From contig JAZBRS010000057.1 of NCBI GenBank assembly GCA_037176725.1, positions 83,225,501-83,289,500 of the forward strand: a DNA stretch of 64,000 bases, given 5' to 3'. The notes under the pieces were generated by a model. The model was not told the DNA's origin and ran no database searches. It saw nothing but the letters and a program-made list of their open reading frames with translations. Positions 23,676 to 35,253 of the stretch are shown in pieces. How positions within the stretch are numbered: position 1 is the first letter of the stretch; each line of letters opens with the position of its first letter. A program made the translations under genes and the position numbers. The stretch comes from Posidonia oceanica. Lineage: Eukaryota > Streptophyta > Magnoliopsida > Alismatales > Posidoniaceae.

Positions 23676-24893
23676 ATCAATGATTTGAACGACATCCTCA
23701 ATGATAGACAAGTCCTCCCACAACTTGAGTGGCTGAACTGGTATCACTTGGGACTCATCAACGAGACACTTCTTCAACATGGAGACTGGAAGACATTGTG
23801 CATAGTTGGTAGCTCTAGAGATTGGTTAAGTCTATCAGCAACCTCACCAATTTGTTTTGAGATTTTGAAAGGTCTAATGTAGCAAGGATTCAACTTTCTA
23901 CATTTATCAGATCTCATGCCCCCTTTGGTTAGTGATATCTTAAAAAATACATTGTCTCCAACCTCAAATTCCAAAGGTCTTCACCTCTTGTCAGCATAGT
24001 TTTTCTACTTACTCTTGGCTGCAACCAACCACTTCCATATCAAATCCACTTTATTAGAATATTGTTACACTATTCCAGGACCAAGGAGTCTGCACTCAAC
24101 GACCTCACTCCAACATGTAGGTGATCTACAATGCCCACCATACAATGCTTCATAACATGCCATGCCAATGCTAGAGTGGTAACTATTGTTGTAGGCAAAC
24201 TTAATCATTGATACGTGCTCATCCAACTTCTCTTCAGATCTATGGCACAAGCTCTCAACATATCCTTTGGAGTCTATATAGTACTTTCAAATTGTGCATC
24301 AAACTAAGGACGAATAGAAGTGCTAAAATTCGAACTTGTGCCAAAAGCCTCCTACAAGGTCCTCCAGAATTTGAATCGAGCATCTCTATTTGATACAATC
24401 AACATGGGAACACCATGTAGTTGAACTATCTTTATAACATACAACTTCACCATTTTAGACATAGGAAGATTCGCACGCATAGCCAAGAAATGTGTTGATT
24501 TAGTGAGTTAATCTATGATCACCTACACGGTGTCATTCTTCCTCCTAGTCTTTGGCAATGCAATCACAAAGTCCATGGTTGGATGTTCCCATTTACAACC
24601 AAAAATATCTAAAGGTTGCAGTGTCCCACCTAGTTTTTTATGGTCTACCTTCACAAGCTGACATACATACACTTAGTCATGTGCTCAACCACATCCATTT
24701 TCATACCAGGCAACCAAAGTATCTCTTCATGTCTAGGTAGATATTGGTGCATCTCGGATGGATAGTGTACTTGAATCGATGAACTTCATCAAACAATCCT
24801 TGCCTTATGCCCTCATCCTGAGGCACATATAGACGCAAATCATATCTCAAGCCTCCATCTATCCTAGTGGAAAAGTGAGGCACTTCACCAATG
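23658..24893 (-). pseudogene. T1 integrase (Tekay/Del type), C-terminal half, decayed
   Basis: In minus-strand order: LRLYVPQDEG and EVHRFKYTIHP (zinc-domain His region), TMDFVIALPK-like core start near 24575, TKSTHFLAMRANLP, VQLHGVP, then SNRDARF, where the second catalytic Asp of the usual SDRDARF is Asn. Next come DEHVSMIKFAYNNSYHSS, YEALYGGHCRSP, and the C-terminal FEVGDNVFFKIS, RKLNPCYIRPFKI and HNVFQ blocks common in chromovirus integrases. Many stops and frameshifts. The frame ends in the polypurine tract. It is truncated at 24893 by LTR T2. Confidence 0.85.
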
Positions 24894-26162
24894 TAACGAC
24901 TTCGATTGTCACCCACCTAATAAATTCACTTATTAGTATTTTTTTAAACATTACTGAAACCAAAATCAACACTCATAATCAAATATATCATAACATTAAA
25001 AATTACAGTTGAATAATACATCTACCTAAGACCCTCGACGTGTGGTTGAATAACACCTCTATATGCACTAGTAAGCAATCCAACTTCTAATTTGCACTTG
25101 CAAAACACAAATAAAACACACATGAGTGACTACTAAAAAGGTCACCCTGCACACACCCATTAAACACAAAACCAAAGGTAACTCAAGGCAAAACTCAACT
25201 TTGCAAAACCACTAGAAACTATACAAAATGCATAGGTAGAACTCGTAGGCAAGACGCACCACCACAACACTCGAAACCCACAAAATCCATCAGACTAAAA
25301 TCTGAAATGGAAAACCAATTGAAAATTTCTAAACAAGTGTTCAACAACACCCAAAACTATGCATCACATATATCGATGCATCAAGCACAAAAACTCTAAA
25401 ATCACGTTGCATCCTAGTCATATTGGCATGCATTAGAAAACCCAAATTAAATCCGCTGAAATCTCAATTCACAATTGGTCAAAATGTGCATGCTAAATGA
25501 GCACCACAAGCACATGAGTCCAATGTGCTAGATGTACTACAGATTTTCTATCTACAGTCCTCCCCAAAGTCCACTCAAGCAACAAAACATAGTAAATCAA
25601 TACTAAATCAAAAATAAGCATGAAAACTCCAAACATGCTATCTCAAAACCATTCCACTCTTTCTACCAAAATTTGATACATTGCACTTTTCAAATGTCGA
25701 AGCCATAATGACCAAACCATAGAAAACACGATGCATCTTATCATAAAAGTATACATCCAAAAATCTATATAAAATCAACTTAAAACACAACACAACACTG
25801 AGTACTCAACTCTCTCTGAGCAACTCAAAAACGTGCGGTCTGAACCCGTACACTCAACGTGTTGTTCAGACAGCCAACAATGTCTAAATGCTCTATCGCA
25901 CACAGAACACACCAACAATCACAAAACCAAACATGATGTGTCACATTGTCGGCGTCAAGCAACAAACATTGGCCCACAAACAGTCGCTGAAGTGTACTGC
26001 ACGGCCATAGATGAGCCACCCTATGAAAGAGTCCCTCCTCTCTGAGGAGCCCTCACCACTGTCTACTATAAGACGTCACAAGAAGCGAAGTACATGCATA
26101 TCTCGCTCTAGCCAACCCTCACAAGGTCCGCCCTCTTAGCGTCTTGAGTCTCAGTACTTGGG
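24894..26162 (-). mobile_element. T2: Tekay-like LTR fragment inserted in T1 pol
   Basis: Starts TGTAACGACTTCGATTGTCA (sense end ...GTCGTTACA) immediately after the T1 integrase. It differs from the T1 LTR, so it is not T1's own 5' LTR. The preceding 5 bp accaa (24889-24893) would be a target copy; the other end is not visible because Tat element A interrupts T2 at 26163. Contains short Tekay-LTR-like blocks near 25110-25170. No coding signal. A deletion joining an unrelated 5' LTR to pol is a less likely alternative. Confidence 0.55.
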
Positions 26163-26384
26163 TGTAGACACCCCGTTTTGACGATTGGATGTCGGCGGAT
26201 TCCTCTAGAGGCTTGCTCAGATTATGGTCTGGCAGACCCGACCCCAAACCTACACCTAAACCCTCAAACCTACCCAAACACACCTAAACACTACCTAATT
26301 CTAAGCCTAAAACAATCCTAAGACTTAACCTAAGCCAACCCAAGCCAAAATCCCATAAACAATGACCCAAAACCTCTCTGGAGG

Positions 26385-28060
26385 GTTGGACGTTGTACAT
26401 TCCAACGTCCAACGTTGGACGCATCCATTGCAGCGTCCAAAGTTGGATGCACCCAGGTAAGCATCCAACACATTGAGACAAAAACCAGAGCACCCACGAC
26501 CTCTATTTGACTTCTGTGGCCTCTGACAACTTCCCACGATCTCCCCCTCATGCCTCCACACCTTGCCGAGACACCCCCACCATGCCCTGCCACCTGAGCA
26601 GCCCAGAAAGCTTGACCAAACAAAACCAACCCATTCACAACCCATTCAATGGTGTAGACGGAATTCAGAGGAAATTGAGAGCAAACCACAGCCTCCCAGC
26701 CTCCCTTGTGCGATCAGGAGTGTTCCCCAGAGCAAACCAGAGTCTCCTGCACATTTCCCCGGCCTCCAAACCACTCTTCAAGCTCGTCAAGCGCCCACCG
26801 TCTGCCGACTCCAACCGGCCGCACACATCCACGCCACGACATCTCCGGCGTGAATTACAGGTAGACACCTCCTCCTCCTTAGCTCCTCACTCCTCCCTCG
26901 CCCTCACAAAGCTCCATAGTTGGGCTTCGTGGCTTTCCGGCCGCTACGGTGGCCAGAAAAGCCATGGATTCCAGCGGTAAGAGGGAGGAGGCGGGTAGAG
27001 CAAACCACTCAACTATTTCTAGCGTAAAATACATGTCTGTGATCGTTATTGCATGCTCTTGCTTATTAGCTAGCTAATTTTAGATTTTCAATAGATTTGA
27101 TTACCTGTGCATGATCTGAAGCATCCCGACGTGTTGGACGCTGGAGCTGGTGCGTCCAACGTAGGATGCTACCATTCCCAGCATTCAACGTTTCTGTTGT
27201 TCATTTGCTGCTTCCTTTCTTTTGCAAGTAGATTAAAAAGTTAGTTGAGGTCTGAATCATTGTGCATACACTTCCCACACATGCATCCACTTATATTGTA
27301 ATCTCATGTTTCATTTCTTTTAAAACGCATGTTAACTCTACTGCATTTCTGTTTGAATCCGGTTTAGAGTGTTGGACGTGGGAAATGGCGCGTCCAACAT
27401 AGGATGCTGCCAATCCCAGCGTCCAATGCCTCTGTTCCCTTTTTGCTTATCTTTTCTCTCACAATGCAATCACTTGTTTACTGATCATATTGCATGGAGC
27501 ATGCATCAGCACACACATCAGTATCATGCCTTGGATCTTGTGCTTTACTTCTCTTAAATGCATTTTAATTCAAGTGCCCTTTTTCTATTTGAACCTGCCT
27601 TGGCTCGTTGGACGCTGGCATTGGACGCAGGATGCTAGGCGTATAACGCTGGTGTTCTCTATTTTGATGTTTGATCTACTGCTGATGCTTGATTGTCTTG
27701 ATCCTGTGATTACCAGCTTCTTATTTTGATTGCATAACATGATTTGTGTATCCTCAGTTACTGCATTGCATTTAGATCACTGTTTATCATAGCATGCATG
27801 CATGCATATATTTTCAAATCAGACTTCAGGTGTTAGACGTTGAAGATCCCAGCGTCCAACGTTGGACGCTGGTGATCTCAGCGTCCAACACTTTAATCTG
27901 CTGCATACAGTTTTTAATCACCGTTTTCGACTCGATCCTCGTTTCTTGCATTTGTTCGCTTCCAGAGCATGCTTAATCATTCCAGCATGTGATTTAACTA
28001 TGGCTTTCAGGTTTTGCGCCTTGACTTTGTCTTCCTGACTTGTTTTCGCCTTTTTGCCGT
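26385..28060. repeat. Tandem units with GCGTCCAACGTTGGACGC palindrome
   Basis: Palindrome clusters at 26385-26470, 27131-27196, 27369-27436, 27607-27658 and 27831-27892. Spacing of the last four is 238, 238 and 224 bp, and intervening sequence is loosely similar (ttgcat and gatc-rich), so this is a diverged tandem array. The best core is AGCGTCCAACGTTGGACGCT near 27851. Confidence 0.75.
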
Positions 28061-28205
28061 GCTTTGGACTTTAATTAGGCATTTCGAGCATGGTTTGCTA
28101 AGCTTTGCATGGTTTATAATTGCATCCTGCATACCGCCTTAGGGCAAACATAAACCGGCATTTATTTGCCAACATTTGCCATGACATAAGAGCGGAAAAG
28201 CCAAG

Positions 28206-28269
28206 AAAGACCGATTCCTCGGGCGTGTCGGGGGTGCCTAACACCTTCCCTGCACGTAACAGGAGTCCT
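28206..28269 (+). promoter_or_regulatory. Conserved Tat LTR block (copy in A)
   Basis: Contains GGGGTGCCTAACACCTTCCC and then GTAACAGGAGTCC, with the flank AGACCGATTC upstream. The same block occurs in LTRs C, D, E and F while the surrounding LTR sequence is diverged. GGTG and CACC can pair around a CCTAA loop. Confidence 0.7.
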
Positions 28270-28400
28270 TATTCTTTCTCTGGACTGCATTGACCTTGTG
28301 TCATATACATTGGGATTGGATTAGCATGTTTTCATATTGCTTGAGTTTTCTCGCATATTTTCATATGATTTTCCTAGTCTTCCCGTTTTAATAGATTAGG

Positions 28401-28409
28401 TGGCGACTC
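28401..28409 (+). other. PBS-like motif inside LTR A
   Basis: TGGCGACTC, identical to the first nine bases of the PBS, preceded by AATAGATTAGG, 175 bp before the LTR end. Confidence 0.7.
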
Positions 28410-28590
28410 ATTGTCTTTGATTTATTTTCCTTTGCGTTATTCACCCGTTTTCTCGGTGTTTTCGAGTCGAGTTTTCTCCTCAGATTCACTACTGACCGTG
28501 GCTTCCCACCTCTCTCACGGCACGATTGCATCGCTAGCTATGGCAGCGGTACGAGACCCGTCATGGTCTAGGGGGACGGTCACAGGAAAG

Positions 28591-28608
28591 TGGCGACTCC
28601 GCTGGGGA
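28591..28608 (+). other. Element A primer binding site (tRNA-Arg)
   Basis: TGGCGACTCCGCTGGGGA, complementary to the 3' end of plant tRNA-Arg(ACG) with one mismatch, as in Tat/Ogre elements. Confidence 0.88.
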
Positions 28609-29805
28609 TACTAGACTCCAACTTTCATTTTCGCCTTTCCGCTTTAGTGTGGCTTATCTTTCTGCTTAGCATCTAACTGCCTTGCTTGTTATTTATTGCA
28701 TTTAATTTGCTTCTCTTGCTTGGTTTAGCATTTTATCTACCATAACTGCTTCATTATCGCGTTAACTCTTGCATTTTGCTTATCTTAGCATTCCATTGCC
28801 ATGATTGCTTGATTTATCGCGTTAATCCATGCCTTTTGCTTGTGATTGCTTTCATTTTACACAAGCATGCTATGCCACTTCACTTATGCACATGCCATGC
28901 TTATATATGCCTTTTGATGTGTTGATTGTCTTTGTTTTCACTAACCATGTGACACAACACTAGCACATACCATGAGCATGCCTTTTGAAATGATGTGTGC
29001 TGCTTGCCTGCCATGCTTGGGTGATTTTCTTCCCCTTTCGCATTAGGCCTAAGGACAACTAAAGACTGGTTGCTTCCCCCATGGTAAATTAAAAGCAGCA
29101 AGTAAAAATCGAATCAAGGAGCAACTAGAGACGCAAACACACATTCACCCCCTTTGAGTTAATAAAACATGCAAGATAAAAAACTTTAATCATTTGCATG
29201 AATCATCATATAGGGCATGCATCTTCTCATCCCTAAGTCCACCTATCAGTCTGAGAAGGACAGTCCCGGTCTCTCGTTCGGTTGCTTTAGTGCAGGGCGA
29301 GCTGGTCGGTTTTTCCCCCCTTGTCAAGGGTCGTGTTGGTGCTACTAGAGGGTACAACCTATGCTTCGGCAAGGTCAAGGCCACTAACGCACCACCCGTT
29401 ATACCTGAGCTCTGGCCAGGGTCTAGATGGGAGCCTTACTTTCTACCCAAGTCGGTGACCCATACACTTGTGGGAGTCCAAAGTAGACAACCTACTAAGA
29501 CATACTAGATTGGTGAGAGAGAGCATGCTAGAAAGCATACCATTTGCATGAGTGCATTCATGCCACTATTAAAACATTTGCATTTTCCTTCAGGTTTTAA
29601 CGTCTGTTTGCCTTGCTTGTCGCATAGGTCAGTGAGCGAGTTCCTTAGCCGGAGCTTGAGTACTTCCTTTCACTGATGCCCCTGTTGTGACGTCTGTTCT
29701 CGACCCTCCTCTTCCGAGCTACTCGCCTTTGCGATGATAGCTCCTCGTAGGTGTCGTCCTCCACTTTCTCGTCGCAGCCCTGTTCTCACTCACTCTCGGT
29801 CAGCT
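28609..29805 (+). other. Element A leader
   Basis: About 1.2 kb without a supported gene. 28660-29000 has recurring ttgctt/tgcat motifs. 29215-29530 (tccacctatcagtc..., gagggtacaacc..., gagctctggccagg) is conserved in element F at 55205-55520 although the sequence before it is not; it is a candidate packaging or dimerisation region. Confidence 0.65.
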
Positions 29806-32014
29806 ATGGCCTAGTTCGCCGGTGAGCCTCAGCTTTCTATTGCCCCGGAGGGGACTTCCACTTCGGTCCCATTGACTCTAGCTTTGACCCCTTCTGTGCC
29901 CCTTGTGACACCAGGGTTCCACCCTTTGGTGTCTGGGACACCCCTGCATCTCGCAGGGCTTGGGCAGGCCTATGCCCCTCCGGATCCTGTCACCGAGGCC
30001 ACCTTGGTGACTACCACTCGCATTCTGGAGACTGTACCAACTGCTACCGACCCCTAGGGCTATATCATCTATGGCACTGGCTCCACTGCGGCAACCTCTT
30101 CTGTAGGATCCCTACCTCTTGGACAGTCTGTGTCCTCACCTCTTGGATCTGGTCCCTTGCCGGCATTGCACTTTAGCATCCCTACTGACGAGCCTCCTGA
30201 AGTGCAGTACCAGCGTCTGATGGAGCTTGCCCAGGTATTCTAGGGCATGGCTCTATCTGCTCGCCCCTCTTTGGCTCCATCTGCTCTTGAGGTTCCTCTG
30301 CACCCTGCTCCTGCACCCCAGACTTTCCCCACTACACGGCCACCCCAGCCATCGCCTCAGCTACTCTCTGCTCCGATGATAGGGGCGCAACCTCCGCCCT
30401 CTGCATTCACACCACTCACCGCACAGCATATCACTCCGCCACCTGGTGGCTAGCCCCTCGGGCTGGTTGGAGCGCAACACCCTTCTAGCCCGCTGCCTGT
30501 CACCGTGCCATTCCAGTAGTTGCTGCTCCCACACTCTACACCACTCACGGCACAGCATTTTGCCTACCCCTACCTTGTGCATCAACATGTTCCTTCCCCA
30601 GCATACATAGCACCACCCATTGCACACAATGCACCCATGTATGGATACACCGGCCATCACATCGCGCCACCAGGCGACGTGATGGTGGATCCGGAGGAGC
30701 ACCTCGGTGCAACCCAATCGGCGTATGTGGTCCCTGCTCTTGCTACCCCATCACCTCCGGCAGCAAATCCAGATCCCTACGATAATAGGTTTGCCGTTCT
30801 GGAGAAAGCACTTCGTCAAGTGCAAGGCACGGACCACCACTCCTACCAATTCCGAGACCTTTGCTACTTTCCAGAGGCGGTGCTCACATCGAAATTCCAC
30901 ATCCCAGATTTTGAGAAGTGTAATGATAGGGGTTGCCCCATTGCCCACTTGAAGTTGTATTGCGGAGACCTTACTCAACTTCAGGCTGACGACAGGATGT
31001 TGATCCGCCTGTTCCAGAAGAGTCTCACTGGTCCGACCCTCAAGTGGTTTACATCACTTGACATGACCACCATTAAGACTTGGAACGACCTTAGTGGGGC
31101 GTTCCTGGAGTAGTACTCCTTCAATCTTGACTTGGTCCCTAAGCGCGAGGATGTTGTCGCCATCAAGTAGAGAACCAACGAGCCGTTCGGGGAGTATGTC
31201 GGCCGTTGGCATGCCCTTGCCTCGCAAGTTCGCGATAGACCCTCTGACAAGGAGTCTATCGAGATTGTGATCCGAGGCGCACAGCCATCCACTAGGGCTC
31301 TGCTTACCATTTAGCCAGTCACCACATTTGCATCCCTGATTCGGGTTGGCACTCGTGTGGAGAGCTCCCTACGGAGCGGCAACTTCCCAGCACTCTCTGC
31401 CTTCTCCAAGCAGGCCATCACCTCCAACAACAGCAACAGCAACACCAACAACAACAGCGGCAGCAACAACAACAACCCCCAGGAGAAGGGATCCTCTGCG
31501 GACTGCCGTTGCATACATCGACTCTCCCTCCGCTCCCGTTCACATGGTGGCTCAGCTTGGCCCGAATCAGGTAGTATACACACCTGCACCTAGTGCACCA
31601 CCCACTCCACAGATCACCACCACTACCCAACTGGTCTACCTTGACGCACCAGTCCGGCAAGGACAACACGAAGGGCAGAGATGGCCTCACTAGCCTCAAC
31701 GTCGCTTCACTCCACTAGTGGAGCCGCTGAGTGCCGTCTTCCCTAAGGTTGCGTCGCTTCTCAGGCTCCCCGAGATTCGCCCATTGCCGAACCCACTCCC
31801 GGGGTGGTACCGCGCGAATCTTTTTTGCAACTTCCATCGTGTCGCGAGGCACTTGACGGATAATTGCTTTACATTGCGGAGTGCGGTGCAGGACCTGATT
31901 GACCGAAAGGTCATTGTCATCAACACACAGGAGGTAGCATCTACATCCACACCTCCACCAGCATCCGCCTCTGCATCCGGACTAGCGCCCTCCCATTCTG
32001 GCGTTGTCCACTAG
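29806..32014 (+). pseudogene. Element A gag (Tat-type), stop-riddled
   Basis: Starts ATG at 29806, aligned with the F gag start. The long Pro/Ala-rich N-terminal part is followed by MVDPEE, ALRQVQGTDHHSYQFRDLC, the capsid region (KFHIPDFEKCNDRGCPIAHL, LYCGDLTQLQADD, LFQKSLTGPTLKWFTSLD, YSFNLDLVPKRED, EPFGEYVGRWHA), an Asn/Ser-rich tract near 31430-31490, and the zinc knuckle CNFHRVARHLTDNC (C-x2-H-x4-H-x4-C). All ten stops I can place are TAG (for example codon 3, CAG in F). One +1 frameshift lies near the Asn-rich CAA/CAG tract (about 31480). The product would be the particle protein. Confidence 0.88.
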
Positions 32015-32199
32015 CCTTTGCCAGAGCATTTTGGCCCAGGAGGCGCGGGACCTCAGGTGTACATTCTCTTTTCCCCTCTAGGTCTGCTACCCTCGTGGTG
32101 GACCCCTCTGACCTTATTCAAGACGTCTCTGAACCTTTTCCTTCTTCCCTCTATCTTTCGAAACTTGTCGGTTCCGAGTCGGGAAATCATATGATCTGA

Positions 32200-33681
32200 T
32201 TGGATGCCAAGCTGGAGCGCGCTGCCGCGCTGCCCACCATGCAACCGGAGGCTCAGCCTCTAATCTGCCTGCAAGCTAGGCCCCAACCAGGGCCATCACA
32301 GCCTCCCCAACAGCATCCCTTATCCCTCCACCATCCAGTAAACACCCCGGCAGCCCCTCTCGAGCTCACAGCTCATGCTCCCTTGGTAGTCAACCTGATC
32401 AGAGATACCCACCCCGTCCCATACGACTACGCCACAAAGATGTGTGTGGAGGTCACGTGGTCGGGGAGGGTCTACAAACTTGCAGCACCAGCAGCCAGGC
32501 CCAGCCGCCCAAAACCTACTCCACCAGTAAGCTAACCTCCACCAGCAAGCCAACCCCCAACAGCAAGCTAACCCTCTAGTCCCACCACTGCAGAAACCCC
32601 TGCCAAGGCCACTCCTTCCACCTCCAAAAAAGACTAGCCTTCAGTTGATATTACGATCCAGCTGAAAAAAGTCAAGGCTGACATTTCTATTTGCGACCAT
32701 ATTCATACATCCCGCGAACACCGTGAGGCTTTTCTTCGCATGTTCCAGGCCGCACATGTGTCCCAAGTCATTGAGCCTGCTACCCTAGAAAACATGGTGG
32801 GAATAATCGTAGAGCCGCAGGTCATCTCTTTTTCGAGCGATGAGCTGCCTCCAGCAGGGACTAGCCACAACCAACCCCTATTTGTTACGGTGCAGTTCAA
32901 AAGCTTTCGCATTCTCCTTTCGTTGGTTGACAATGGGTTAGGCCTTAACGTCTGTCCCCTGTGTACAACACTGAAGCTCGGATTCAAAGCCGAGGACATC
33001 ACGCCAGCCGTGAAGGGAATGACATCTTTTGACAACATGCACCATGACTCCTTGGGGATCCTGGTTATTCCCCTTTCGATTGGCCCAGTCGTATTCGATG
33101 TAGAATTCTACATCATCGACTTGGAACCCTCTTTCAATCTCCTGCTTGGGCGCCCTTGGCTGCACAAGCATCAACTGATCCCTTCGACCCTCCACCGCAT
33201 GATCAAGTTTCGCTGGGGCGACGACGTTGTCGTTGTCATGGCGGAAAACTTTGATAAGGAGCAGGTCGAAGCAGTCTCTTCAGTCTCCCAACAGACTGTT
33301 TGGTTTGATCCCAAGCCATCTGATGTCATGTACCGTGTTAACCGGTTTGAGCCGATTAACTATATCCTTGATCTTGAACATGTCAGCTCTCTGGCTGTTC
33401 ATTGCAACCCTTCTCGGATGGATGAGAACATCTACCACAGGTGGGGCTACGCGAAGGGGATGCCACTTGGGCGACACAGCCAAGGGATCGCCGTGCCAAT
33501 TGCAGTTGAGGAAAGAAGAGACTTTGAAGGTTTGGGATATGAATGGCAGCCCCGTGATCGTGAGCGCCTGCACTCGAGGAACTGGAAGCTCGTGATCCCT
33601 CGGGACCTCACTAACTTTGTCAGTGTAGGTGTCCTTGACCCGAACACGAGCCAAGCTGCAGCCCAGCAAGTATCATGCTAG
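32200..33681 (+). pseudogene. Element A gag-pro linker and aspartic protease
   Basis: The linker 32200-32535 has the Tat hallmark VPYDYATKMCVEVTWSGRVY. A short helical stretch follows (ISICDHIHTSREHREAFL, 32680-32735), then an open frame 32740-33681 with SFSSDELPPAGTSHN, the active-site loop LLSLVDNGLGLNV (Asp in D-N-G, normal for this lineage), DVEFYIIDLEPSFNLLLGRPWLH and a conserved tail (GLGYEWQPRDRERL). The linker ends at a TAA and further stops separate it from the protease. The protease domain itself is uninterrupted. It would mature Gag-Pol. Confidence 0.85.
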
Positions 33682-35253
33682 AGCCCCCCACTGCCGACAG
33701 AGGAGTGGGTCTACATAAAGGACTATTACTCAGATGAGGAGCAGTTTGGCACAGTGGAAGCAGCTCGGACTGACAGAGAGGTCCAGTTCAACCCTGCAAC
33801 ATCCCAGTCAGTTTGCCTGGGCCTTCCCTCTACTGATATAGTGGCAGATTCAGCAGGCTCTGTGTTAGGGATGACAGCTTCTCCCCCTTCTACAGCTTCA
33901 TTAGTGCCTTTGACAGCTACATCAACAGCTCTAGAGTCCGAAGCACACCTTCAGGCACTATCCTCCAGTCCACTCGCGGTCGCAGCCACACCAGCATAGA
34001 GGTCACCCTTTCTGGTGGCGTAGTTAGTCGAATCAGGCGGCACCGTGACTCAGCCTGCCTCACCAACAGCACCACAAGCAAGGTAGGCGGCTCCATCAGC
34101 CATACAACCGTCAATTTCAGCAGATCAAGCCTTGTGATGGGCCCCCACAGCATCTCCAGGGAGACAACCACCATCACTCATGGATACCGGTGCTTTGTCC
34201 CCCAGCACAACCGTCCAGTTGTCGACCCCCCAGGAGAACGCATTTGCCTCCCATCCAGCCACAACAGTGACCCTATTGGCACACCTGCCAGTTGCATCAC
34301 TGGCCGACCTGTTTGCATCCCCAATCGCCACAGTACCACAATCGGCCGCGTCAGGAGGTCAGCCAGGCAGCCAGCCAGCAGCAGAGCAGATACCCCAGGT
34401 AGTGGTATGTCTAGCAGCCAGAGCCAGCCCCGTAGGCGAAGGAATCACCGGACAAGAGTCTGAAGAGGCCGTCTGCGCCTACTATGTTGACACACCCTCA
34501 GATGACGAGGGGGTGCAACTGTAGAAGCCCTAGTAGACGACATGCTCGGAGACTTGAAACTACTGTTCCAGGAACAACTCATGGCGCTGGCTGAAGATGC
34601 CGCCGAGCAGCAGGCTGTGAGGAAAGGGAAAGCCGTAGTCACGCATCCCTCCTCGCAGTAAGACCATCCCTCAATCATGGTCTTGGGAGAAGAAACAGAG
34701 GCAACACCCACTAGACCAGACGAGTTAATCACTCCACAGCCGGGAAGCTGGTCTAGATGGTTCATACAGTGCATGCCCTGCACAGGCAGTGCATACAGCG
34801 ACAGTACACAGATTAGTCGCCTCGAGGACAGTCATCAGTCCCCAACACTCCCCGCAAGTACATCCGAGAACGCAGAGGAGGGGACAGCAACAACAGCAGC
34901 ACAGACAGCAATCCAAGTAGTGACAGTAGTGACAGCAGTGTTAGAGCAAACTGAACAGCCAGACCAGCCAGTAGAGCCAGGGGCCACCCAAGCAAGGGTC
35001 ACCCACCGAGCCTACTGAAATACTCGGGTGAGCGTGACCATCCTGAGGCGTCATTAGGATCTAGAGGCGGAACACATTCACTCCTTTGACATCACAGACC
35101 CAGCATTCGAGAAGGAGATCCTCTCAAAACTCATAGCATATGAGGAGGAGGATGATACAGGTGTAGATGAGAATGATGAACCATCGCCTGAGTTCCAGCC
35201 TTACGATGACGACCCAGTAGGACCTAACCTCCACGCTGAAGAAGAGATGTAGG
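33682..35253 (+). other. Element A post-protease spacer
   Basis: Low-complexity Ser/Pro/Thr/Ala-coding sequence with many TAG stops (33754-35020). After it comes a short acidic segment (EAEHIHSFDITDPAFEKEIL, then EEEDDTGVDENDEPSPEFQP) ending at a TAG at 35250. Position and acidity fit the linker that precedes RT in Tat elements, but RT is not present before F begins. No other gene supported. Confidence 0.5.

Larger units (their letters stand above)
5282..24893 (-). mobile_element. Element T1: Tekay/Del-like Ty3/gypsy element, 3' part, interrupted
   Basis: Minus-strand element seen from its 3' end: 3' LTR (5282-7523 plus 23086-23655), polypurine tract (23675-23656), then an integrase pseudogene up to 24893. 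The LTR end in sense orientation is GGGTTGTTACA, as in Tekay/Del LTRs, which normally precede a tRNA-Met primer site. The integrase shows chromovirus-type motifs. An Athila element splits the LTR. A second Tekay-like LTR (T2) cuts the integrase at 24893. The 5' half lies outside the window or is lost. Bases before 5282 (gaagt) would be one copy of the target duplication; the partner is not visible. Confidence 0.75.
26163..28584 (+). repeat. Element A 5' LTR
   Basis: 2422 bp. The start is CCTAAAC-rich. The middle holds about 238-bp tandem units with a palindromic core. The conserved block GGGGTGCCTAACACCTTCCC is near 28231, a PBS-like TGGCGACTC at 28401, and the end GGACGGTCACA is followed by a 6-nt spacer ggaaag and the PBS. 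No TATA box could be singled out. Confidence 0.85.
26163..35253 (+). mobile_element. Element A: Tat/Ogre-like Ty3/gypsy element, 5' part
   Basis: 5' LTR 26163-28584 (TGTAGACACCCC...GGTCACA), tRNA-Arg PBS 28591-28608, leader, gag and protease, all plus strand. Cut at 35254 by element F, so RT, RNase H, integrase and the 3' LTR lie beyond the window or are missing. A Tat/Ogre assignment fits the PBS, the TGTAGACACCCC LTR start, the gag zinc knuckle with a His in second position, and the D-N-G protease. Preceding 5 bp ttggg is the presumed target copy. Confidence 0.85.

Noticed and set aside
24894..26162. 5' LTR of T1 itself joined to its pol by deletion
   Set aside because: Sequence differs clearly from the T1 3' LTR, so a separate insertion is the better reading, though its second end is not visible.
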